A DNA stretch of 19,629 nucleotides. It comes from a bacterium (lineage in GTDB: Bacteria > Vulcanimicrobiota > Xenobia > Xenobiales > Xenobiaceae). Each line of letters begins with the position of its first letter. Positions within the stretch are counted from its first letter, which is position 1. The translations under genes were made by a program, and so were the position numbers. Of this stretch, positions 8,501 to 14,072 are shown one piece after another. A model generated the notes under the pieces. The model searched no databases. It was not told where the DNA came from and saw only the letters and a list, made by a program, of their open reading frames with translations. Location: positions 1 through 19,629 of the forward strand of contig JAFSXO010000096.1 in assembly GCA_017444045.1 (NCBI GenBank). The letters run 5' to 3'.

Positions 8501-10697
8501 CATTGGCCACGGTCAGGATGGTGGTAGCATCGCTGCTCCACTTGACGGCATCGAGAGTAGTTATATCCTTGGTTGTACCATCGGACATATTGGCCTGAAC
8601 GGTCAGCTTCAGGGACATGCCAACAGGCGTCTCAAACAGACCGGACTCGGAACCTATGGTCAGGGTCTGAGGTACGGCATCGGTAACGGTAATGGTGGTC
8701 TCACCATTGATCTCGCCGCTGGTAACGGTAATGGTAGCCTCACCGACTTCGGTGGGGGTAACAACACCGTCGGCCACGGTGGCAGCGCCGTCAGCGCTCC
8801 AGGTCAGACCTTCGGTCAGCTCCTGGGTGGTGCCATCGCTGAAGGTACCCATAGCTTTAACGGTCAGAGCGATACCCATAGGGGTAGAGGTCTCGCCATC
8901 AATCGCTATGCTCTGCAGCACGGCATCGGTAATCTCGACAGCCTGAGAAGCGGTTACGCCCTCAAACTCGGCGGTCACGTTGGCCTGGCCAACCTTTACG
9001 CCCTTGACCTCGGCATTGGCCACGGTCAGAATGGTGGTAGCATCGCTGCTCCACTTAACGGCGTCGAGAGTAGTTACGTCTTTGGAGGTACCATCGGAAT
9101 AGTTGGCCTGAACCGTCAGGTTCAGATCTACGCCAACGGGAGTCTCGAAGAGACCAGTCGCGGAACCAAGCGTCAGGGACTGTACCACCGCGTCGGTGAC
9201 GGTAACGGTCGCTTCGGCGGTAAGAGTATCGTCAGCGCTGGTTACGGTAATGGTAGCCTCGCCGACCTCGGTAGGAGTAACCACACCGGCGGCGACTGTA
9301 GCGGCACCATCGGCGCTCCAGTCGACATCATTGGTCATCTCTTTAGAGGTGCCATCGCTGAAGACACCCATGGCCTTCAGACTGACCGGCACGCCCATAG
9401 GAGTGGAGGTTTCGCCCTCGATAGTGAGCTCTTGCAGGACAGCGTCGGTTACGGTAATTTCCTGGGTTGCAGATACGCCCTCGAATTCGACGACGGCGTT
9501 GGCCGTGCCAACTGCTACAGGATTGACGGTATTCTGTTCACAGGTAAAGATTGCGGAAGAGTCACTGCTGTAAGATACAGCGTCTTGCTCGGTAACATCT
9601 TTAGAAGTGCCATCAGAATAGTTAGCCTGAACCGTCAGCTTAAAGGGAACTCCAATGGGGCTCTCAAACAGACCGGTCGCTGAACCGATGGTCAGAGATT
9701 CTACGGAAGCGCCGGTAACAGTAACGGTCGCTTCGGCGGTAACGTTGCTCTTGGGGAGCTTAACGGAAATAGTAGTTTCACCTACGGCACGGGCAGTAAC
9801 AACACCCTTGCTTACAGTAGCTACGTTCTTATCGCTGCTAGACCAAGTAGCAGCAGAGGTAATATCCTGAGTGGTGCCATCACTGAAAGTGCCGGCAGCG
9901 GTTAAATTCAAGGTAAGGTCAACCGGGACATCATAGGTTCCGGTTTCAGAATCGATAGTAATGCTCTCAAGAGCGGCATCGGTCACCTTGAAGGTTGTAG
10001 TAGCGGAAAACTCACCTAATGCTGCGGTAATCTGGACTGTGCCAGCTACAACGGGAGTTACCAAACCAGTTTCATCGATATCGGCGATATTGCGATCGGA
10101 AGAGCTCCACTCAACATCTTTGGTTACATCGTGGCTGATGCCATCCTCATATTTCGCCGAAGCGCTGAGGTACATAGGCAGACCGACAGGTGCAGACGGA
10201 GAAGCCGGGGAGATCGTCAAATCGACCTCAGCCATCTCAATCTCAGAGACATTGACTTTAGCTTTTTCGCCACCCTTAAGCGACACTGAGATATGCGAAG
10301 TAGCAACAGCGTGCTCATTGGCGTCTAAATAAGTAATAATGAAACTAGTAACGCTAACTGGTACATCAGTTAGCGTTATAGTTTGAACCTGGTAACCATC
10401 GCCATTCAGCGCATCCTTGGCGCGGGTAGCCGAAAAAAGGCTATCACCGCTAGTGCTATAGCCGTCAAAGCGGAAAGCTTTGACCGCCGCGGGCACTGTG
10501 GTGCGCAGCTGAGCGAGCACGAATTCAAATTCTACATCAGCTGTTTTCTGAGCCGGTTCGGGATTCGGGCGATCGTCATCATCGCTGTGTCCGCAACCGG
10601 TAACAGTCAGCATCATAGCAAACACAACAGCAAGCAGCATTGCGCAATGCTTATAACGCCATATCTGCAGCCATTGTTTGCTACTAGCAAAAGACAT
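5529..10697 (-). CDS. giant surface lipoprotein with 18 BIG2 Ig-like domains
   Basis: This 1722-residue protein starts with a basic, then hydrophobic, signal segment and a lipobox VTGC (Cys35), followed by Gly-His-Ser and an Asp run. Residues +2/+3 do not resemble an inner-membrane retention signal, so an outer-membrane or surface lipoprotein is likely. After an N-terminal domain (about 50-155), 18 bacterial Ig-like domains of roughly 82-92 residues run to the end with no C-terminal anchor. Repeated signatures are FSDGT, WSSD, GVVTP, VGEATITVT and VTDA. Domains 3-14 alternate between a longer type (starting near SLTIGSxTGLFE) and a shorter type (starting near SIAIEGETSTP). BIG2 proteins are commonly adhesins or surface-layer proteins, so adhesion or scaffolding is the likely role. 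ATG 10697 was chosen for AAGGAGG 11 bases upstream and the signal peptide; the frame stays open to 10811, but that extension looks like leader. Confidence 0.93.
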   Translation of the reverse strand: MSFASSKQWLQIWRYKHCAMLLAVVFAMMLTVTGCGHSDDDDRPNPEPAQKTADVEFEFVLAQLRTTVPAAVKAFRFDGYSTSGDSLFSATRAKDALNGDGYQVQTITLTDVPVSVTSFIITYLDANEHAVATSHISVSLKGGEKAKVNVSEIEMAEVDLTISPASPSAPVGLPMYLSASAKYEDGISHDVTKDVEWSSSDRNIADIDETGLVTPVVAGTVQITAALGEFSATTTFKVTDAALESITIDSETGTYDVPVDLTLNLTAAGTFSDGTTQDITSAATWSSSDKNVATVSKGVVTARAVGETTISVKLPKSNVTAEATVTVTGASVESLTIGSATGLFESPIGVPFKLTVQANYSDGTSKDVTEQDAVSYSSDSSAIFTCEQNTVNPVAVGTANAVVEFEGVSATQEITVTDAVLQELTIEGETSTPMGVPVSLKAMGVFSDGTSKEMTNDVDWSADGAATVAAGVVTPTEVGEATITVTSADDTLTAEATVTVTDAVVQSLTLGSATGLFETPVGVDLNLTVQANYSDGTSKDVTTLDAVKWSSDATTILTVANAEVKGVKVGQANVTAEFEGVTASQAVEITDAVLQSIAIDGETSTPMGIALTVKAMGTFSDGTTQELTEGLTWSADGAATVADGVVTPTEVGEATITVTSGEINGETTITVTDAVPQTLTIGSESGLFETPVGMSLKLTVQANMSDGTTKDITTLDAVKWSSDATTILTVANAEVKGVKVGQANVTAEYEGLSASQAVDITDAVLQSIAIEGETSTPNGIALTVKAMGTFSDGTTKELTEDLTWSADGAATVADGVVTPTEVGEATITVTSGEITGETTITVTDAVVQTLTIGSDSGLFETPVGMSLKLTVQANLSDGTSKDVTTLDALKWSSDATTILTVANAEVKGVKVGTANVTAEYEGITASQAIDVTDAVLQSIAIEGETSTPMGITLTVKAMGTFSDGTTKELTEDLTWSATGAATVADGVVTPTEVGEATITVTSGEITGETTITVTDAVPQTLTIGSETGAFETPVGRSLKLTVQANLSDGTSKDITSLDAVKWSSDATTILTVANAEVKGVKVGTANVTAEYEGITASQAIDVTDAVLESIAIEGETSTPMGIELTLKAMGTFSDGTTKELADGMTWSATGSATVADGVVTPTAVGEATITVTDGEVTGEATITVTEAVVQALTFGSETGAFDVPAGMSLKLTLQAELSDGTSKDITNLDAVKWSSDATTILTVANAQVQGLKVGTANVTAEFEGITASQAINVTDAVLQSIAIEGETSTPFGVNLTLKAIGTFSDGSTLELNDGITWAATGLATVLDGVVSPTGVGDVTITATKAAETGDIVGETTITVTEAIVEALTIGSETGSFEVSAGGTLQLTLEATYTDGTSADVTTKDAVSWSSDSSVTLTVSYGEVTALKAGTAMVTAEFGGVTTEQEITVVDGAVLETMTVDTETGEYRTPMGTDLTLLVTGHYSDGSAQPLTTDLDWFSGEESIATVVDGVVTPVSVGTVTITVTDENTGIYCDVDIEVYDADPVLESLSIESATGSFTTRSNANLQLNAIGHFDDGSESYVDTGLTWESLDETLALVDGNGYVTPAGVGTVTITVTDDATGINATVDVEITPALVSLTIESTTGDWEVTEGGTLELYAVGEFEDSSTETVTEGLSWHSDDEAFATVDNGVVTAIAPGDVTVTVTDDETGIYYDVNITVLPST
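6530..9730 (-). repeat. 513-bp tandem super-repeat array within the BIG2 gene
   Basis: Equivalent codons of the longer domain type fall at about 9126, 8613, 8100, 7587 and 7074, exactly 513 bases apart (171 codons, one long plus one short domain). The flanking units are 519 (9645 to 9126) and 525 bases (7074 to 6549). Long DNA stretches are almost identical between units, for example around GGTAACGGTAATGGTAGCCT. Boundaries given are approximate. Confidence 0.9.
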
Positions 10698-10735
10698 GGA
10701 AGTATGAGCCTCCTTACTATATATTAAGGCAACTT

Positions 10736-10770
10736 GGCAGCCCGTATGAGCTGCCCCGATAGCGGAGCAG
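10736..10770 (-). promoter_or_regulatory. overlapping alternative hairpins in the BIG2 gene leader
   Basis: Two stems share the same bases. One pairs 10751-10758 with 10763-10770 (8 bp with one G-U, 4-base loop). The other pairs 10736-10741 with 10750-10755 (GGCAGC/GCTGCC). Only one can form at a time. They lie about 40-75 bases upstream of the start codon, just before the ribosome site. This could be translational or attenuation control, or simple leader structure. Confidence 0.35.
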
Positions 10771-10920
10771 TCCGTAAGCAAACGTCTTAAATGCGCAGCT
10801 TGGGCATCCATTATCGGTTAGTTTCCCTCAAAAACGAACTCTTATACGCTCAGGCAGAGCAGAATCCTGTTGCCTTTCTAAATATTTTTACAGAATATTC
10901 ACAAACGTTAAAAATTGCGA

Positions 10921-11089
10921 TTAACGTAGTTTAGTTAGTGTTTTGCGAACATATTCGCGCTGCACCAGCTTCCGCGCCGGCACTGCTTCGCTTCGCTCAG
11001 ATGTGCCTTGCGCGGAACTGGTTACGCGCTATAATCCGCAAACGAAAGCCACTAATTATACCTACATGGGCTTAACTAAATGACATTAA
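10921..11089. mobile_element. MITE-like palindromic element, 169 bp
   Basis: Terminal inverted repeats are visible: TTAACGTAGTTTAGTTAG at 10921-10938, and its near complement at 11071-11089, which reads TTAATGTCATTTAGTTAAG on the other strand. Inside, 10953-10983 and 11003-11035 pair as a long imperfect stem: TTCGCGCT..ACCAG.TTCCGCGC..GGCAC on one arm, with the matching complement on the other. It encodes no protein. Its left arm recurs at 4139-4201 and its ends recur alone elsewhere in the window. TTAA stands at both outer ends and could be a target duplication or part of the ends. It lies between the BIG2 gene leader and the ssrA terminator. Confidence 0.65.
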
Positions 11090-11097
11090 GTTCTATA

Positions 11098-11144
11098 CAA
11101 ATAAATAAAAAACTCGAACCTCTGTTATCCACATAAGTCCGAGT
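11098..11144 (-). terminator. rho-independent terminator of ssrA
   Basis: On the minus strand ACTCGGAC (11144-11137) pairs with GTTCGAGT (11119-11112), with one G-U pair. An inner TTAT/ATAA pairing is possible, and TTTTTTATTTATTT (11111-11098) follows. The hairpin begins 10 bases after the CCA end of tmRNA. Confidence 0.88.
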
Positions 11145-11153
11145 CTATTGTTT

Positions 11154-11503
11154 TGGTGGAGGTGGCGGGAATCGAACCCGCGTCCGAAAAGTCCTCCGCG
11201 ACAGCTTCTACGAGTGTAGCTACAGTTTTAATCTCGGTCCACGAGCTCCCCGGAGCCGGATCTGCGTCTTCCATACCCTCTGAATTTCCCCACTAAAAGC
11301 CAAGAGCCGAGCTAAAAGGAGTATCCGACGTTTTTGACGCCCAACGCATTCCCATCGGAAGAAAATGCGCGGACGCGCCTATGCGGCGAGCGCCAAATCA
11401 GATTCGGCAGTTATAAAAAAAGGCCCACTGTTTAACGAGATCGGTGGAATCTCGACTCGCTACCATCGGAAAGGCGTCTCCCCGTCGAAACCTGAACACC
11501 CCC
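11154..11503 (-). ncRNA. ssrA: transfer-messenger RNA (tmRNA, ssrA)
   Basis: tmRNA is charged with alanine and, with SmpB, rescues stalled ribosomes by adding a degradation tag. This is a one-piece 350-base RNA. Its 5' end GGGGGTG (11503-11497) pairs with CACCTCC just before the encoded ACCA 3' end (11154), forming the 7-bp acceptor stem. TTCAGGTTTCGACGGG near the 5' end and GGGTTCGATTCCCGCC (T arm) near the 3' end are hallmark segments. The tag frame at 11408-11379 reads GCC GAA TCT GAT TTG GCG CTC GCC GCA TAG, giving AESDLALAA and a single TAG. A promoter (11565-11537) and terminator (11144-11098) flank it, so it is its own transcription unit. Confidence 0.97.
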
Positions 11504-11508
11504 ATACG

Positions 11509-11524
11509 GGCTGATAATTCAGCC
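11509..11524 (-). other. hairpin in the pre-tmRNA 5' leader
   Basis: GGCTGA-TAAT-TCAGCC is a perfect 6-bp stem with a 4-base loop. It lies between the predicted transcription start (about 11530) and the mature 5' end (11503). It may mark or shield the 5' processing site. Confidence 0.5.
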
Positions 11525-11536
11525 AGATAGCAATTT

Positions 11537-11565
11537 ATAATATCACATCTCAATCCGATGTGCAA
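11537..11565 (-). promoter_or_regulatory. sigma-70 promoter of ssrA
   Basis: On the minus strand the -35 TTGCAC (11565-11560) and -10 TATTAT (11542-11537) are separated by exactly 17 bases. Transcription should start near 11530, about 27 bases before the mature tmRNA 5' end. Confidence 0.75.
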
Positions 11566-11578
11566 GACACTAATATAA

Positions 11579-11593
11579 TTTAGCGACGCTAAA
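11579..11593. promoter_or_regulatory. 15-bp palindrome between ssrA and nudC
   Basis: TTTAGCG-A-CGCTAAA is a perfect dyad about 14 bases upstream of the ssrA -35 box and upstream of the candidate nudC -10. It is a plausible regulator site for one or both divergent genes, with no identified binding protein. Confidence 0.35.
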
Positions 11594-11599
11594 AGTAGC

Positions 11600-11628
11600 C
11601 GACTTAAGATAGCAGGGGAAGTTATAAT
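11600..11628 (+). promoter_or_regulatory. candidate nudC promoter
   Basis: TATAAT at 11623-11628 is a consensus -10. The best -35 17 bases upstream is CGACTT (11600-11605), which is a poor match, so activity might need an activator. It points at nudC, whose start is about 117 bases downstream. Confidence 0.35.
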
Positions 11629-11665
11629 GGGAATCTATTGTCCATTGCTTAACTAAACAACAATG
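11614..11665 (-). repeat. interspersed repeat copy upstream of nudC
   Basis: The minus strand contains the motif GTTTAGTTAAG, then CAATGGACAATAGAT. This segment also occurs at 17783-17830 with one indel and one substitution over 24-25 bases; similarity then continues more weakly to a shared AACT..CCCC. It overlaps the candidate nudC promoter. Confidence 0.55.
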
Positions 11666-11701
11666 AGCGGGTTGCAAGCGATATAGCAAGCGCTTAAAAT
11701 C

Positions 11702-11718
11702 ACATTGGATGCCAATGT
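11702..11718. other. small stem-loop before nudC
   Basis: ACATTGG-ATG-CCAATGT is a perfect 7-bp stem with 3-base loop, 27 bases before the nudC start codon. In the mRNA it could modulate initiation; it is also a possible DNA dyad. Confidence 0.4.
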
Positions 11719-11744
11719 AACACTAGCGAAACGAGTTCCGCGAC

Positions 11745-12572
11745 ATGCTTAATGAGATAGCCCCTAACATTTTCAGCAACTCCTATCAATACTGCCGTCC
11801 GCCCCACCCTGGCGATGTAATTGCGGCGTTCACTAAACAGGGCGTCCTCAAGACCCCTCACGGCGGCTTCTATCGCTTCAGCGACCTCAGCGGAGCCCCG
11901 CCTGAAGCCTTTACTCATCTAATAGCCGTCGGCAACATCTCTGTTTACTGCTGCGACCCCGAATTATTGCAGTCACTGCGCCCCGAAGCCATCGCCCTGC
12001 CCCTGCGCCGCCTGCGCACCTATCAGCCCCAGTGGCTGGCCTTCGCCATAGCCACAGCCTCGCATTTGGCGCATTGGTATCGCACCAACCGCTACTGCGG
12101 CGCCTGCGCCGCTCCCACCCAGCCGTCGCCCAAAGAGCGCGCCCTTATCTGCACATCCTGCGGCTTCACCAAATATCCGACCATCTCCCCTGCCGTAATC
12201 GTAGCCATCCACAGCGGCGAACGCCTGCTTCTGACCCACAATCCCATCCTGCCGCCCTCGGTGCGCTGGGCATTAGTAGCCGGCTATGTCGAGATCGGCG
12301 AGGCCTTAGAAGACACCGTACACCGCGAGGTGGCCGAAGAGGTAGGCCTGAAGGTAAAAAATCTGCGCTACGTCTGCAGTCAGCCCTGGGCGTTCAGCCG
12401 CTCGCTGCTCATGGGCTTCTCCGCGGAGCTAGACGGGCCGGATACCATAAAAATAGACGGCGTAGAGTTAGACGAAGCCCGCTGGTTTGAGCGCGGCGAC
12501 ATCCCTCCCCTGCCCAACACCGCGACCCTTACCAATACGCTGATAACGGCATTCAAAAACAAAAAACTCTAG
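11745..12572 (+). CDS. nudC: NADH pyrophosphatase / NAD-capped RNA hydrolase NudC
   Basis: This is a 275-residue Nudix hydrolase that splits NAD(H) into NMN(H) and AMP and, in characterised relatives, removes NAD caps from RNA. A zinc ribbon is formed by Cys118, Cys121, Cys136 and Cys139. The Nudix box follows the consensus: Gly180, Glu186, Arg194-Glu195, Glu198-Glu199, Gly201. The NudC signature SQPW (212-215) then FSRSLLMGF is present, with Ala replacing the usual Pro after SQPW. Length is close to E. coli NudC. An in-frame TAG at 11724 forces the start to ATG 11745; the ribosome site is weak. It is divergent from ssrA and followed by a 196-base gap. Confidence 0.95.
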   Translation: MLNEIAPNIFSNSYQYCRPPHPGDVIAAFTKQGVLKTPHGGFYRFSDLSGAPPEAFTHLIAVGNISVYCCDPELLQSLRPEAIALPLRRLRTYQPQWLAFAIATASHLAHWYRTNRYCGACAAPTQPSPKERALICTSCGFTKYPTISPAVIVAIHSGERLLLTHNPILPPSVRWALVAGYVEIGEALEDTVHREVAEEVGLKVKNLRYVCSQPWAFSRSLLMGFSAELDGPDTIKIDGVELDEARWFERGDIPPLPNTATLTNTLITAFKNKKL

Positions 12573-12643
12573 ACCAGCCAGGACAAGTAAGCGCAATGAG
12601 ACAGAACCAGCGCGAAGGCCAATAAAGCGATCTTCTCACCCGC

Positions 12644-12681
12644 TTCCGAAAGATACTCGCAAATGCACTTGAATTTCGGAA
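12644..12681. promoter_or_regulatory. 38-bp dyad repeat 1 (operator candidate)
   Basis: TTCCGAAA (12644-12651) and TTTCGGAA (12674-12681) are perfect inverted arms. The interior shares TACTCGCAAA with the second copy 66 bases downstream. It overlaps the -35 box of the candidate ATPase promoter. Confidence 0.6.
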
Positions 12682-12698
12682 GGGCATGGTGCTATACT
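12669..12698 (+). promoter_or_regulatory. candidate promoter of the DUF4143-type ATPase gene
   Basis: TTGAAT (12669-12674) and TATACT (12693-12698) lie 18 bases apart, with a predicted start near 12705. The -35 is inside dyad 1 and the start lies just before dyad 2, an arrangement typical of repression by a protein bound to both. Confidence 0.55.
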
Positions 12699-12709
12699 TC
12701 TTAGGATAC

Positions 12710-12747
12710 ATCCGAAAGTTACTCGCAAAGTTGAGCAAGTTTCGGAT
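12710..12747. promoter_or_regulatory. 38-bp dyad repeat 2 (operator candidate)
   Basis: ATCCGAAA (12710-12717) and TTTCGGAT (12740-12747) are perfect inverted arms. The outermost base pair is swapped relative to copy 1, so pairing is kept. An inner ACTcGC/GCaAGT stem extends the hairpin. It ends 21 bases before the ATPase start codon and would also fold in the mRNA leader. Confidence 0.6.
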
Positions 12748-12768
12748 GACAATAGAAAGAAAATTGCC

Positions 12769-14061
12769 ATGATCATACCGCGCGAAAAGTACCTAAACGC
12801 ACTTATCAAAAAGCAATGGAACGGCAGGATCAAGATCGTCACAGGCATCCGCCGTTGCGGCAAAAGCACGCTTTTGCTCAAGCTATTCCACGAGCACCTC
12901 CTGAATACGGGCGTTAAGCCGGAACAAATAATCACCCTGGAGCTGGATTCCGACATTAACGAAGCCTACCGCGATCCGAAGGCTCTTTCGCAGTATATAC
13001 GCAGCAAAATAGTGGACGCGCAGGAACAGTACTACGTTTTGCTCGACGAGATTCAGTTTGCCATCACCAAAGATGAATTAAGGGACAAAGACCAGCCCGT
13101 CAGACTTTATGGGGTGCTGAATGGCCTGCTGCACCTCGGCAATACTGACGTATATGTAACCGGCAGCAATTCAAAAATGCTCTCTCACGATATCGCTTCG
13201 GAGTTCCGCGGCCGGGGCGATACCATACAGGTATATCCCTTTTCATTTAAAGAGTATTACGCCGCAGCCGGCAAAGACAAACGCGATGCCTACGATGAAT
13301 ATAAAATGTTCGGGGGTATGCCTTATCTGCTCACCCTGGATTCGGACGAGGAAAAATACGACTACTTATCTCAGCTTTTCGAAGAGATATTTTATAAAGA
13401 CATTGAAGAACGCTACAATCTAGCGCTTCCGGGCATTTTAAGAGAGATGACCAGCACACTATGCTCCTCTATCGGATCGCTGACCAACGCCAGCAAAATT
13501 GCCAGGTCTATACAAAGCGCGAAAAACATTAAGGTCAATTCCGAAACGATCAGCGCCTATCTGGGATATCTAACCGACAGCTTTCTCTTCAGTCGGGCTT
13601 TGCGCTGCGACGTAAAAGGCAAAAAGTATTTTGAATATCCATGCAAATACTATTGCACCGACATTGGCCTGCGCAACGTGCGCTTAGAGCTAAGGCAGCA
13701 AGAAGAGCCTCATGTAATGGAAAACATCATCTACAACGAGCTGAAGGTGCGGGGATATCAGGTCGATGTGGGCGTCATCTCCCTAACAGAAAAAAACGAT
13801 CAGGGGCAAAGGACTTCCCGCAGCTGCGAGATCGATTTCATAGCCCGAAAAGGAGCGAAAAAATACTATCTGCAATCCGCTTTCAGCGTCAGCGATCCAG
13901 CAAAAGAGAACACCGAGCTGCGCCCCCTGCGGCACACTCAGGATTCCTTCAAAAAGATTCTGATCTCTCAGGACTACGGCAAGAGCTGGTTCGATGAGAC
14001 CGGCATTCTGCGCATCGGCCTCATCGACTTTCTGCTGGACGAAAACAGCCTAGACCGTTAA
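12769..14061 (+). CDS. AAA_14 / DUF4143-type ATPase
   Basis: This is a 430-residue P-loop ATPase of the archaeal-type ATPase group common in anaerobes. Its cellular role is not established. Walker A is GIRRCGKS (Gly26, Lys32, Ser33), Walker B is YVLLDE (Asp93, Glu94), sensor 1 is VTGSNS (130-135), and EFRGR (145-149) holds the likely arginine finger. A winged-helix-like middle (about 220-300) leads to a C-terminal domain resembling PD-(D/E)XK nucleases: Glu319, EIDF with Asp356, and LQSA (368-371) where an E/QxK would be expected. The missing Lys suggests a non-cleaving, DNA-binding remnant. The ATG at 12769 has only a weak purine-rich ribosome site. It stops 11 bases from the convergent DUF2339-like gene with no visible terminator. 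Family proteins occur in many paralogues and may be mobile or selfish; that is inference. Confidence 0.9.
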   Translation: MIIPREKYLNALIKKQWNGRIKIVTGIRRCGKSTLLLKLFHEHLLNTGVKPEQIITLELDSDINEAYRDPKALSQYIRSKIVDAQEQYYVLLDEIQFAITKDELRDKDQPVRLYGVLNGLLHLGNTDVYVTGSNSKMLSHDIASEFRGRGDTIQVYPFSFKEYYAAAGKDKRDAYDEYKMFGGMPYLLTLDSDEEKYDYLSQLFEEIFYKDIEERYNLALPGILREMTSTLCSSIGSLTNASKIARSIQSAKNIKVNSETISAYLGYLTDSFLFSRALRCDVKGKKYFEYPCKYYCTDIGLRNVRLELRQQEEPHVMENIIYNELKVRGYQVDVGVISLTEKNDQGQRTSRSCEIDFIARKGAKKYYLQSAFSVSDPAKENTELRPLRHTQDSFKKILISQDYGKSWFDETGILRIGLIDFLLDENSLDR

Positions 14062-14072
14062 TCAGCACCAGC

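Noticed and set aside
6530..9730. Long repeat array as CRISPR or satellite DNA
   Set aside because: The period is a multiple of three, the frame stays open throughout, and the units translate to BIG2 domains.
5635..10332. Many plus-strand open frames of 75-157 codons
   Set aside because: They are antisense to the BIG2 repeats and repeat with the same period, as expected of shadow frames.
10698..10811. 38-residue N-terminal extension of the BIG2 lipoprotein
   Set aside because: It would bury the signal peptide and lipobox; a good ribosome site lies before the ATG at 10697.
11154..11230. A free-standing tRNA gene on the minus strand
   Set aside because: The T arm and CCA end belong to the tRNA-like part of tmRNA; its acceptor partner is 350 bases away at 11497-11503.
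12644..12747. Two 38-bp repeats with a 28-bp spacer as a mini CRISPR array
   Set aside because: Only two copies, about two thirds identical, each internally symmetric, overlapping a promoter, with no cas genes nearby.
12553..12956. Minus-strand open frames across the nudC-ATPase gap
   Set aside because: They are antisense to the operator dyads and the ATPase Walker A region, with no plausible start or protein features.
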